DNA of 64,000 nucleotides from Apostichopus japonicus (Eukaryota; Echinodermata; Holothuroidea; Aspidochirotida; Stichopodidae): NCBI RefSeq assembly GCF_037975245.1, contig NC_092568.1, positions 40,710,631 to 40,774,630 of the forward strand, read 5' to 3'. Shown piece by piece: positions 35,719 to 46,952 of this stretch (position 1 is its first letter; each line of letters starts with the position of its first letter). The notes under the pieces were generated by a model. It saw only the letters and a program-made list of their open reading frames with translations, ran no database searches and was not told where the DNA came from. The position numbers and the translations under genes were made by a program.

Positions 35719-38121
35719 AAATGCTTTCGTTATTTTTGGTTATTCAGTGCCACATTTGGGTGTTTTCATTTTCATTTTTGAAGACTTGGGGCAAGTTAAG
35801 AATACCATAGAGTTGTCCTGCTTTACAGGAGTCGTTGTATCACACCAATAGTGTTATGGTGCCAATTACAAGCGAGCCTCAAATTGCATTTCGATGTATG
35901 CGCTTGTTCAGTCAGGAAAGGAAAACAATACAACAATCAATGTACCACCGTTGTCGGCCTATATGTGTGACTGGTAAATAGTTACTTGTAATATTGTAAT
36001 AATGATCCATAGGATTTTATTTGGTTGGTACCTTGTATGTTTATTTGGTTTTGTTTTTTATTACTTCCACTTTCTATTTTCATAGCATGTTTTTTTTTAA
36101 TGAGGGGGCAGAAGGGGTGGGGTTGCATTTGGTTTTGTTAATCCTTTTAAAAAATTTTAGTATCGTAGAAAGTCGCTACTAAGAAAATAAATGATAATGA
36201 TATTTTTTTTATGACATCAGACAAAACTTGCTGAAATTTAAACTGACTTTTACCTCAAAGCCCGTTGTATACATTGTGAATAGCCGTCAGTTAATGTATG
36301 TGTGTTGAGCACTGTTCTTGCTCTTGTCTACATAGTGCACTATGACTATGTTAGTCAGTTGGTGGGGGCATCCAGAAGCAACAGAAGGCCCATTGAAGAT
36401 CAAATCCGAAAAGAAAAAAATGAGTTAAAAAGTTGTTATTTTGTTGAAGTCATTGCCGGTAAACAATATTGCCAATGAAAGAGGCAGCTTCCGGTACTGG
36501 GTTAAGGTGAAGCACTCACCGACACCTAAAACATTCAGTTTGAAGTATATACGCCATAGCTTGGACATCATAATTAAGCTACACGTGTAAGCTCTAGAGG
36601 TAGTATAGTTCATAGGATATCCCTAAGATCAATGTTGCTTGCTCCACTAACTTACAGCACGTTTTACACTTTCATGTAGAAACCAAATGATTTTTACGGT
36701 GGCGAAGGAATGATTGTTTCAAATGAGGAGATGTGAATGCATCTGGCACCAGCAAATTGAGACAATGATTTGCAAATTTGGATTGTTGTGAATGCATTTG
36801 GCTAAGAAGAGTGAATGAACATAAATTTTATTTTTCACTCGGTCTCCCCCCCCCCCCCCTCATGGCCTGCACTTGTTCACGATTATCTTTCAGACAAAAA
36901 CAAAATGATGACTCCTGTTGTTTTTTATTTTTAGGAACGTTTGCGGGTTACACCACCCCGCCACCCCCCCCCCCCCTTTATCGGTTCCGGATCGTCATTT
37001 ATCTTTGTATTACTGACTGCAAGGTAGGCAGCGAAAACTGGTTTTCCTCTGAGATACTTCAGTTCTCAGGTGGTTACTCGTATCGGTGAAAAGCTATTCC
37101 GTTCGTGACTAACCAGAAATGGAGCTTATAAACTACCGCAGATATGACACAGATCACGTGTCTTAAACATTCTCTGTACTGCGCACGGTGTACGTCACCC
37201 ATAGTAACAATAATAATAATAGTAATAACAACAACAAGAGCAGCTTCAAGTATCGCTGTCGTTCCTCCTTTTCCATGAACTCCGCATACGAATGTATAAC
37301 AACCTCCTTATTTGTCATCAGCGTCGCAGACGTCGGGTATACGATTCCCTCTTATAAGATGAGACATTTACGCGCTTATCTAAAACGAGTCCCATAAATA
37401 AACCGTTTAATTAATTTCTGGACAATTTAAAGGCGATGAATGGCAATGACCTTTGACATCGTAAGTTTAAGCAGTATCTGAAGGCCAATCTGATATTGGA
37501 AGAGCATTGAAGTCAATTCTCTACGAGGAGACTAATTTCCAATGAAAAGGAAATGTCATATGTTTGTTTACGCTTCTAAGATTTTAATAATAAATTGGAA
37601 AGTCATGCGCACTCCCAAGAGATCTTTGTTACCTCAGTGAGAGAATTCTCCAACGATTCTCTATCGCTTACATTTGTTGTATAGTTCGGTGATCTTATTG
37701 AGTTTAAGTCAGTTTATTTCACAAGAATATGAATCAATCACCATTTTCAACAACGGATTTTACATGATTGGGTTGAATAACGTTTTAGATGGATTAAGGC
37801 GTCCCGTGGCTGAAACTGATGGCTTCGCAAATTTGTTGCAAACTGTCTGCAACTGTATATGCTAAAATCATATCCTCATAGCATTTTGTGTGAGTTATAG
37901 TGTGATTGACCAAACTAATACAAGTGACCAAATGAAGATTAAATGCTTAGCAATATTTTTTTTTATAGCAGTGCGGTATAATTAAAAGAGATATTGTCGA
38001 CATTTTAAAATTTACCAAGTAGATTATTCAGCTCCAACGTAAGTAGTGAAGTGCTTAAATGAACGATTCACTAGAAACGACACCTTGCAAGGTGCATCTA
38101 AAGGTACTTGCAAGGCACCTA
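35719..38121. other. 3' flank of gene copy 2
   Basis: Duplicate of the region downstream of gene copy 1, with poly-C runs (36846-36860, 36964-36976) and a short AAT/AAC repeat (about 37204-37232). No additional gene is seen. Confidence 0.5.
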
Positions 38122-39138
38122 CTACTCAATCGCAAGCTGTTGAGACCCCTCGGCTGATTCAAAATTCTTGAGCAGTTTTTTCAGCATGCCTGGGAGCCTC
38201 TTAGGGTATTTCTTCTTAATCTCTTCATGCTGCTTGCTTCGCCACTCATCGACGTAATTCTGGTCATCTGGCTTCTCTTGAATGCACTGCAGGTCGGTTC
38301 GAACTCCGGGAATCATGGCGTAAAATTCTTTGCAGCTTCCTTTTATCTCCACTGCTTTCCTTTTCATCATTGTGTAATGAAGCCGTTTTGTGTCTTCAAC
38401 TGCCTTTTCCCCTTTGCTGTGGAAAGTAGTGAGCTCTTCCTTCATTATATTGAAGAAACCTGCAACAGCATTAAGCCCACCCAGGAAAGCGGAGAGTGCT
38501 GGAATTAGGGCATCGCTAACGATCATGATTGCTGCCTCATTGATGCTTAACTGCTTACCTTCCGCCACCGCATTAGCCAAGTCAGTTTCTGCGCTCATAT
38601 TGAGAAGAGGGCTAGCAATTGCACCCACAATTGGAACAAACGCAAGTCCAAAGGCCCACGCCTTTGAGTTTGCAGCTTCTGCTTCCAGTTTTGCTTTCTT
38701 TTCCATGAGGGTTTTGTTAAGATCCTTAAGCTTAGAGATCAACACCTTCGCCTCATCCTGTCTCTGCTTGAGGGGAACCATCATCTCCTCGTGCATCCTT
38801 ACTATCTCGGTGCAGCATTGCTGGTATCCGGTCACTTCTTCCAGGATATCAGGAAGACATTCTTTCCATTCGTCTAGTTCCAGCCCTTCATAGTACTCAA
38901 AGAACTCTTGGATGCATCTTACCACTTGAGTACACAGAGGCAAAACCCCTTTCACGTAGACGATGGCGTCTCGCCTCGTCTGATCACGGATTTCATTGAT
39001 ACCAGTGGCCTTGTTTGCATCAGAACCCACAGCATTCTCCGCATATAGAGATCTAAGACACAGTGAGAATATCCGCATGTTTTTCGGCAACTCTTGCAAC
39101 TCAACGGAGAAACTATTCACATCTTCTGCGACGGACAA
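38122..39138 (-). CDS. large terminal exon of predicted ClyA/Hbl-like protein, copy 2
   Basis: 338 codons plus stop, the same length as copy 1 with no internal indel. By hand count 25 residues differ (about 93% identity). The 3' splice acceptor CTTACAG and its pyrimidine run are conserved directly before codon 1. The open frame extends 14 codons further upstream and would look like a signal peptide, but it lacks an ATG (it would start at GTG) and overlaps the pyrimidine tract, so it is read as intron. Hydrophobic segments at residues 160-179 and 205-231 are retained (one F to I change in the first). Several charge changes cluster in the last 60 residues. The predicted partner exon is at 62432-62455, now about 23 kb away because of the insertion in the intron. 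Confidence 0.8.
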   Translation of the reverse strand: MSVAEDVNSFSVELQELPKNMRIFSLCLRSLYAENAVGSDANKATGINEIRDQTRRDAIVYVKGVLPLCTQVVRCIQEFFEYYEGLELDEWKECLPDILEEVTGYQQCCTEIVRMHEEMMVPLKQRQDEAKVLISKLKDLNKTLMEKKAKLEAEAANSKAWAFGLAFVPIVGAIASPLLNMSAETDLANAVAEGKQLSINEAAIMIVSDALIPALSAFLGGLNAVAGFFNIMKEELTTFHSKGEKAVEDTKRLHYTMMKRKAVEIKGSCKEFYAMIPGVRTDLQCIQEKPDDQNYVDEWRSKQHEEIKKKYPKRLPGMLKKLLKNFESAEGSQQLAIE

Positions 39139-40583
39139 CTGTAAGAGGAAAAAAAGAAAAAGGAAATAACTTGATGGCACGACAATGTAAAAAAAAAATC
39201 GAAAGTTTTGAAGGGAAAAAAGAAGAAAATGTCGGTATTACAAATTGAAATTTAAAGAAAAATTTCAAATGTCCAAAACAATGTCGAAATTTAACTACAT
39301 TACTCGAAAATCTGAGGAAAACATGAATTAAATTTCAGATAAAAAAGACGAATTGTTTGGAAAAAGTGTCCCGTCTGGACCACCGCAGGATTTCAAAAGG
39401 GAACATTCTTCCGGCGAAGATCCGCAAACTGGCCACCGGTCTGCTCTCTCCGCCTCCCCCATTTGTAGATAGCTTCTTACTGTACGTCACTGATTACTCT
39501 TCCGACCCTCAAGTTCCTAAACACTGACTTAATTATCATTATGCAAGGATTTGCTAGGGCAACTCCCTGCAATATGTGTCCTCAGTAGGTGTAGCAGTTA
39601 TTGTCACGTGACAAAACAAGAAAATTCCAAAATGCATTGAGGTTTCGATTGCTGCAACTTCTTGTTAAGATATCATGCTTATAGTGTCTACGAGTCCACA
39701 GGTTTTTTGCTGACTTGAAAAGACCATTGTATGTCACTAACTATAGAACATCAGCGACATTATAGCGACATTATAGAATATTTTGGAACAGAAACAAGAT
39801 TTTGGACTTAGCTCTGGTTTGAACTGAATGACCTTGGTCTCATTTTCTTGTGAAATTGAAAAATGGAAATTGAAAAAATAATTGATGTAAAATAAAATTT
39901 CTCTGAAGTGGAATTCGAGTTTCTCGAAGTATTTCACGTTAGTAGAAATCAATTTCACATAAAGGGTGTGAAGACTCGCGCACAAAGAAACGTCTCATGC
40001 CGGTAGTCTGACCTAGTTTCGAGTGAGGTGTAACAGAAGTGTTAGACACCACCATCGATCCCAGAAAATACACACACAGCTTGCTACCGTCGGTGATTAG
40101 ACACTAGTGTACAGTCAATACATACAGCTACGGTCAATTCCCACAACACAGTGTAATATAGCAGAGATGGACATCTCAGGTCTAAATAAAAGATAACAAG
40201 GTATCACGTGTTATTACTGTCTGCATTTTGTAGGGACAAGAAGGAAACTTCACTTGCAAGCAACGGAAAGTTAACTTTTTTCGCTGCACGCAGTTTGGGG
40301 CGAGTCTTCAATGCCTTTAAGTAAAATGACATTTCGCGTAAGTAGAATTCGATTTTACTTTAAAAGTGAAATTGGACAAGATTTGTCTCAAGTTAACTTA
40401 AGAATGCAATTAGACTTAAGTACAATTCAATTCCAGTAAAAGTACATAGCTGGTGGTTTTTCGACATCCTCTAATCCGTTCAAATAATTTATGTTACAAT
40501 GAATCTTTACACGTGTACCTTTCCATTGACTTCAGCACTAACACTACGCCGATACGACACTCTGTCATGCTGTTATAATTAAA

Positions 40584-40757
40584 ATGCCAATGAATTATGT
40601 AGTAGGAGGTTGCAAAACACTACTAAAACCAAATAATTGAGTTTCTTTACGTTTCCTATAGTCATCAAACCGACGAAAAATGTCGCAGGCTTTGGATTAA
40701 TTTTGTAGGGGTTTCCCACCATCTGCATGCGAATATATGTTGAGCGCACTTCGAAAC
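40584..40757 (+). pseudogene. THAP-domain exon fragment, copy 2 (broken)
   Basis: Duplicate of 23972-24130 with different lesions. The ATG and a GGCK segment are followed by stops. The later segment reads CRRLWINFVG, and after a frame change the zinc-ligand region is better preserved than in copy 1 (C, stop, AHFET), suggesting a former CxxHF end of a THAP domain. Confidence 0.5.
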
Positions 40758-40759
40758 AA

Positions 40760-41170
40760 ACACTTATAGGTATGGAACGCCAAAATATGGAACGCCGAAA
40801 GGGCAATGTATTATGTTGTTAACTTCTATGCTGTCTTTTATCATGTTGTTGTCTCTTTTGATGATTTTGTCTCCTTAAGCGTTGTGGTCTCCTTTGATGT
40901 TGTTGTCTCCTTTGATGTTGTTGTCTCCTTTTTAAAAGAGATATATGTGGTCAAGTTACAGGTACGGACCTATCCTAACGTTACGTATATAGTATATAGC
41001 CTTTATTAGTATAACCATAGTAGTATTTAGTATATTATTGTTAATATTAATATTAGTTTAGGTGCAACTGCAAGGAATGCGAGCCATAGTGGGTTTTGCT
41101 ATCCCATTACTGTTCATGCCTCATGAGCCATTGTGGTGATTGGGGGAGGGGTCTAAAAATTATAACAGTA
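40760..41170 (+). mobile_element. left arm of the foldback-like intron element, copy 2
   Basis: Matches 24140-24770, shortened: the minisatellite jumps from 40930 directly to 'agagatatatgtggtcaa'. The mirrored right arm is at about 60230-60860, separated from it by the 17.5-kb insertion. Confidence 0.65.
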
Positions 41171-41434
41171 ACATTATGCTTAAGTTGCTTTTTTCAAACT
41201 GACAATTTATCTGCTAAGCACGGACCTTGTATAAATTATGTAGGTCAATAGAATGTAGGCTCTTATTACTATAAGCAGTTGGTTAGGCCTCATCTGGACT
41301 GGAATAGTACAGTAGCCTTGTAGGCATATGCTTAGATTTGAAGGGTTGCACCCTATGTATTGCCAAGGATAAGAATTAGGCCTACTTGAGAAGGTCCAGA
41401 GGAGCTTGAGCAACTAGGTTGATTAGATCCTTAA

Positions 41435-41650
41435 AGGTAGTCTGTATAGGCCCCAAATTATAGCACGCTATAATTGTTAGCAGGTTTTCAAAAAGTACTT
41501 TCCTGGAGGTCTTTACTCTCCAAATTGTTTTCAGACATTTTAAGAAACACACAAGGGAAATTTCCTCGAAGGTTCAAACAGTTTAAGAATTTTGACTAGG
41601 GTTGACCATATTTGAATATCTAGCATATTTGGGGCCAATACAGCATACCT
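41435..41650 (+). mobile_element. TTAA MITE, copy-2 intron
   Basis: Same insertion as 25033-25247. TTAA flanks are at 41431-41434 and 41651-41654. Confidence 0.75.
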
Positions 41651-41807
41651 TTAAATAACGTTCCGTATCATAGGAGGCATGCTGCTGTGCTTTGTTTTAT
41701 ATTTTTATGGTATAAACAGATACCAAGGGTTTCACGATTTGACCTCTGATGACCCAAATGACCTTTGGCCTCCACCAAAAACAATAGGCTTCTTTAACCT
41801 AATGTGG

Positions 41808-42420
41808 TACTTCCATACACTACATTAGAGCCAAGCTTCCAGTATTGAGATATCGTGATTACAAGGTTTTCACAATTTGACCCTTGTGACCCCAAATGAC
41901 CATTAACCTCCACCAAAACAATAGGCTTCTTGTACTAAATGTGGTACTTCTACACACTATATATGAAACTGGTCTGACTTTCCCTCTTGAGATACTTCCA
42001 TACACTACATTAGAGCCAAGCTTCCAGTATTGAGATATCGTGATTACAAGGTTTTCACAATTTGACCCTTGTGACCCCAAATGACCATTAACCTCCACCA
42101 AAAACAATAGGCTTCTTGTACTAAATGTGGTACTTCTACACACTATATATGAAACTGGTCTGACTTTCCCTCTTGAGATACTTCCATACACTACATTAGA
42201 GCCAAGCTTTCAGTATTGAGATATCGTGATTACAAGGTTTTCACAATTTGACCCTTGTGACCCCAAATGACCTTTGCCCTCCACCAAAAACACTAGGCTT
42301 CTTTTACACAACGTGGTACTCTTAAGCACCAAATATGAGGTCTGCCCATGATTCCCTTCTTGAGATATCACGCGTACGAGGTTTTCACAATTTGACCTTT
42401 GACCTCCATCATAAACAATA
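41808..42420 (+). repeat. 185-bp tandem repeat, about 3 units
   Basis: The phrase 'tacttccatacactacatta' starts at 41808, 41993 and 42179. The first two units are nearly identical and the third diverges toward the sequence at 25500-25680. Copy 1 has fewer units, so the array grew after the duplication. Units contain 'gattacaaggttttcacaa' and 'ttgaccccaaatgacc'-type phrases. Confidence 0.85.
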
Positions 42421-42604
42421 AGGCGTCGTCACACTCACAGTAGTAAACCGCACCGGTGTGAAGTTAGATACTTATTCCCCGTTCCTCGTTCGACATTCGC
42501 GAATGAGTAACTGCTACCGATTCAGTTACGTTCAACATATGGTCGTGGAAAGAGGTTTATCTATGGCCCATGGGTCATATGAACTCCGATCACTATGTAG
42601 AAGG

Positions 42605-45600
42605 GTACCATAATGCATCTTGCCCGGTCCAAATAGTTTTTGACCAACTAAAATGACCAGTACTTCATCAGCTCTTAAATTAATGTAAAAAAATTACTTT
42701 AGGCCCTAATCAAGACTAGCACGCCTTGGACCACCTTACCAATGGGTCATATGAATTCTTAACACATTGTAGAAGGATACCATAATGCGTCTTGCCCGGT
42801 CCAAAGAGTGCTTGACCAATTAAAATGACCATTAAATCAACATTTTTTTAAAATAAATGTAACGGGAACTGAAATAAAAACATTTGGGCCCTAATCAAAT
42901 CCAGCACGCCTTGGACAGCCCAACCAATGGGTCGTGGGAAGTCTGAGGACCTTGTAGAAGGGTAACATAATTCGTCTTGCCCGGTCCAAAGAGTGCTTGA
43001 CCAATTAAACTGACCATGAAATCATTACTTCATCATCGAGTGTAACGGGACCACGAAAAAGCTTTGGGCCCTAATCCATGCAGCACGCTTTGGACCACCA
43101 AACCGATGGTTAACATGAACTCTAAGGACATTGTAGAAGAGTACCATAATGCGTCTTGCCCGGTCCAAAGCGTGCTTGACCAATTAAACTGACCATTAAA
43201 TCATTACTTCATCATCGAGTGTAACGGGACCACGAAAAAGCTTTGGGCCCTAATCCATGCAGCACGCTTTGGACCACCAAACCGATGGTTAACATGAACT
43301 CTAAGGATATTGTAGAAGAGTACCATAATGCGTCTTGCCCGGTCCAAAGCGTGCTTGACCAATTAAACTGACCATTAAATCATTACTTCATCATCGAGTG
43401 TAACGGGACCACGAAAAAGCTTTGGGCCCTAATCCATGCAGCACGCTTTGGACCACCAAACCGATGGTTAACATGAACTCTAAGGACATTGTAGAAGAGT
43501 ACCATAATGCGTCTTGCCCGGTCCAAAGCGTGCTTGACCAATTAAACTGACCATTAAATCATTACTTCATCATCGAGTGTAACGAGACCACGAAAAAGCT
43601 TTGGGCCCTCATCCATGCAGCACGCTTTGGACCACCAAACCGATGGTTAACATGAACTCTAAGGACATTGCAGAAGAGTACCATAATGCGTCTTGCCCGG
43701 TCCAAAGAGTGCTTGACCAATTAAACTGACCATGAAATCATTACTTCATCATCGAGTGTAACGGGACCACGAAAAAGCTTTGGGCCCTAATCCATGCAGC
43801 ACGCTTTGGACCACCAAACCGATGGTTAACATGAACTCTAAGGACATTGTAGAAGAGTACCATAATGCGTCTTGCCCGGTCCAAAGCGTGCTTGACCAAT
43901 TTCGATGACCATGAAATCATTACTACATCATCGAGTGTAACGGGTCCACGAAAAAGCTTTGGGCTCTCATCCATGCAGCACGCTTTGGACCACCAAACCG
44001 ATGGTTAACATGAACTCTAAGGACATTGTAGAAGAGTACCATAATGCGTCTTGCCCGGTCCAAAGCGTGCTTGACCAATTAAACTGACCATTAAATCATT
44101 ACTTCATCATCGAGTGTAACGGGACCACGAAAAAGCTTTGGGCCCTAATCCATGCAGCACGCTTTGGACCACCAAACCGATGGTTAACATGAACTCTAAG
44201 GACATTGTAGAAGAGTACCATAATGCGTCTTGCCCGGTCCAAAGCGTGCTTGACCAATTAAACTGACCATTAAATCATTACTTCATCATCGAGTGTAACG
44301 GGACCACGAAAAAGCTTTGGGCCCTCATCCATGCAGCACGCTTTGGACCACCAAACCGATGGTTAACATGAACTCTAAGGACATTGTAGAAGAGTACCAT
44401 AATGCGTCTTGCCCGGTCCAAAGCGTGCTTGACTAATTAAACTGACCATTAAATCATTACTACATCATCGAGTGTAACGGGACCACGAAAAAGCTTTGGG
44501 CCCTCATCCATGCAACACGCCTCGGACCACCTAACCAATCGGTAACATGTACTCTAAAGACATTGTAGAATAGTACCATAATGCGTCTTGCCCGGTCCAA
44601 AGAGTGCTTGACCAATTAAACTGACCATTAAATCATTACTTATTAAATGAGTGCAAAGGGACCACGAAAAAGCTTTGGGCCCTCATCCATGCAGCACGCC
44701 TTGGACCACCTAACCAACCGGTAACATGTACTCTAAAGACATTGTAAAAGAGTACCATAATGCGTCTTGCCCGGTCCAAAGCGTGCTTGACCAATTTAAA
44801 TGACCACTAAATCATTACTACATCATCGAGTGTAACGGGACCACGAAAAAGCTTTGGGCCCTAATCCATGCAGCACGCCTTGGACCACCTAACCAATCGG
44901 TAACATGTACTCTAAAGGCATTGTAGAATAGTACCATAATGCGTCTTGCCCGGTCCAAAGAGTGCTTGACCAATTTAAATGACCACTAAATCATTAATAC
45001 ATCATCGAGTGTAACGGGACCACGAAAAAGCTTTGGGCCCTCATCCATGCAGCACGCCTTGGACCACCTAACCAATCGGTAACATGTACTCTAAAGGCAT
45101 TGTAGAATAGTACCATAATGCGTCTTGCCCGGTCCAAAGAGTGCTTGACCAATTTAAATGACCACTAAATCATTACTACATCATCGAGTGTAACGGGACC
45201 ACGAAAAAGCTTTGGGCCCTCATCCATGCAGCACGCCTTGGACCACCTAACCAATCGGTAACATGTACTCTAAAGACATTGTAGAATAGTACCATAATGC
45301 GTCTTGCCCGGTCCAAAGAGTGCTTGACCAATTTAAATGACCACTAAATCATTACTTCATCATCGAGTGTAACAGGACCACGAAAAAGCTTTGGGCCCTC
45401 ATCCATGCAGCACGCCTTGGACCACCTAACCAATCGGTAACATGTACTCTAAAGACATTGTAGAATAGTACCATAATGCGTCTTGCCCGGTCCAAAGAGT
45501 GCTTGACCAATTAAACTGACCTTTAAATCATTACTTATTAAATGAGTGCAAAGGGACCACGAAAAAACTTTGGGCCCTAATCCATGCAGCACGGTTTGGA

Positions 45601-46055
45601 CCACCTAACCAATCGGTAACTTGTACTCTAAGGACATTGTAGAAGAGTACCATAATGCGTCTTGCCCGGTCCAAAGAGTGCTTGACTAATTTAAATGACC
45701 ACTAAATCATTACTTCTTCAATGAGTGTAAAGGGACCACGAAAAAGCTTTGGGCCCCAATGAAGACCAGCACGCCTTGGACCACCTAACCAATAGGTCAC
45801 AGGAAGTCCAAGAACATTGTAGAACGGTACCATGATGCGTCTTGCCCGGTCCAAAGAGTGCTTGACCAATTTAAATGACCACTAAATCATTACTTCGTTA
45901 ATGAATGTTAATGGACCTGCAAATATGTTTAGGCCCTTGTGAAGACCAGCACGCCTCGGACCACCCAACCAATTGGTCTTATGAATTCTTAGGACATTGT
46001 TGAAGAGTTCCATAATGCGTCTTACCCGGTCCAAAGAGTATTTGACCAATACAAA
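42605..46055 (+). repeat. 179-bp satellite array, left arm (~19 units)
   Basis: The box GCGTCTTGCCCGGTCC recurs at 42787, 42972, 43151, 43330, 43509, 43688, 43867, 44046, 44225, 44404, 44583, 44762, 44941, 45120, 45299, 45478, 45657, 45837 and 46017. Spacing is 179 bp in the centre and 180-185 at the edges. Central units (43000-44500) are nearly identical, 44500-45600 form a second subtype (AGCACGCCTTGG; CCAATCGGTAACATGTACTC), and edge units are diverged. Confidence 0.95.
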
Positions 46056-46952
46056 CGACTAATGCACAATCATTATCCAGTAGATTCATCAATATCTTCT
46101 TTTTTGAATTTCAACTCTACGTCTGTACCAGTGTGGTGATACAAAACAAAAGCAACACCTTTGGCGCGCAAGTTTAATGCTTATTGGTGCTTTACAATCA
46201 TCAGCATACAAAGTTTCCTTCCCATTCCGGAGAAACACACGCGCACTCTTCTTTTTTTTTGGGGGGGGGGAGGGCCTTAGCGCAACTACATTTTCAGAAT
46301 GAAGTGATTTCTGTAGACTGGCAACGAACTGAAAACGTTTTTGTTTTAATTATTCGTTTATAGAACTTAATTTTATTTCTTTTATTCATTTCACCCGTCA
46401 ACCGTTCACATATTTACAGATTTAAAGAACAAAGAAGTGTTCTTGCCTCTCTTCTTGAAAGTGGTTTTGAACGTTTTAACCCCCTTCGTAGATTCTGAAA
46501 GATTCCACTGCTACATTCTAGAGCTGACCATGGAGCTATAAACAGACAATCAGTCATCTCGGGTCAAGCGGAGATAAACTGACTTTAATAGTTTATTTAG
46601 CAAAATAGTCTTCAAGTGAAATAGGTCTACCAAGACATATATTTTATGCCGAAATCCCTTTCTGATTTATTTATGATCTCCATTAGCCATAGTTGGTAAT
46701 GAACCATCCAAGTTACCCTATAGTGGCATTCTATGCATTTTGATTTTATCGTGTTCCCATGCATGTGCTTGTTCTTTCTCTTAGCGATTTTTCAATAGAA
46801 AGTTTCTCTTGGAGTGTAGAAGGCAGATCCACCATAAGAAGTCTAACTGGGTTTATTCCAACTAAACATAGACCAGAGTTAGTGTGATTTTTTAGTTGAT
46901 TTCCTTTCATTCAGTTCTACCTAATTATTAATTATAACGTCCATAATCTAGC

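Larger units (their letters stand above)
35719..42420. repeat. segmental duplication, copy 2, left part
   Basis: Collinear with 16116-25682 apart from indels: it lacks the TTAA element of copy 1 and the 1.4-kb and 86-bp blocks, has lost about 190 bp after the 18-bp minisatellite at 40930, and has extra tandem units at 41808-42180. It ends at 'ataaacaata' (42411-42420), where the 17.5-kb insertion begins. Confidence 0.9.

Noticed and set aside
38122-39180. Signal peptide on the copy-2 protein from the upstream extension of the open frame
   Set aside because: The extension starts at GTG, not ATG, and its Leu/Phe stretch is the polypyrimidine tract of a splice acceptor. Copy 1 has no ATG there either.
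41859-42191. 110-codon minus-strand open frame with an internal repeat
   Set aside because: It is the 185-bp tandem duplication read twice, and it is absent in copy 1.
42605-46055. Regularly spaced repeats that could suggest a CRISPR array
   Set aside because: Repeat and 'spacer' are both conserved. It is a 179-bp satellite in a eukaryotic genome.
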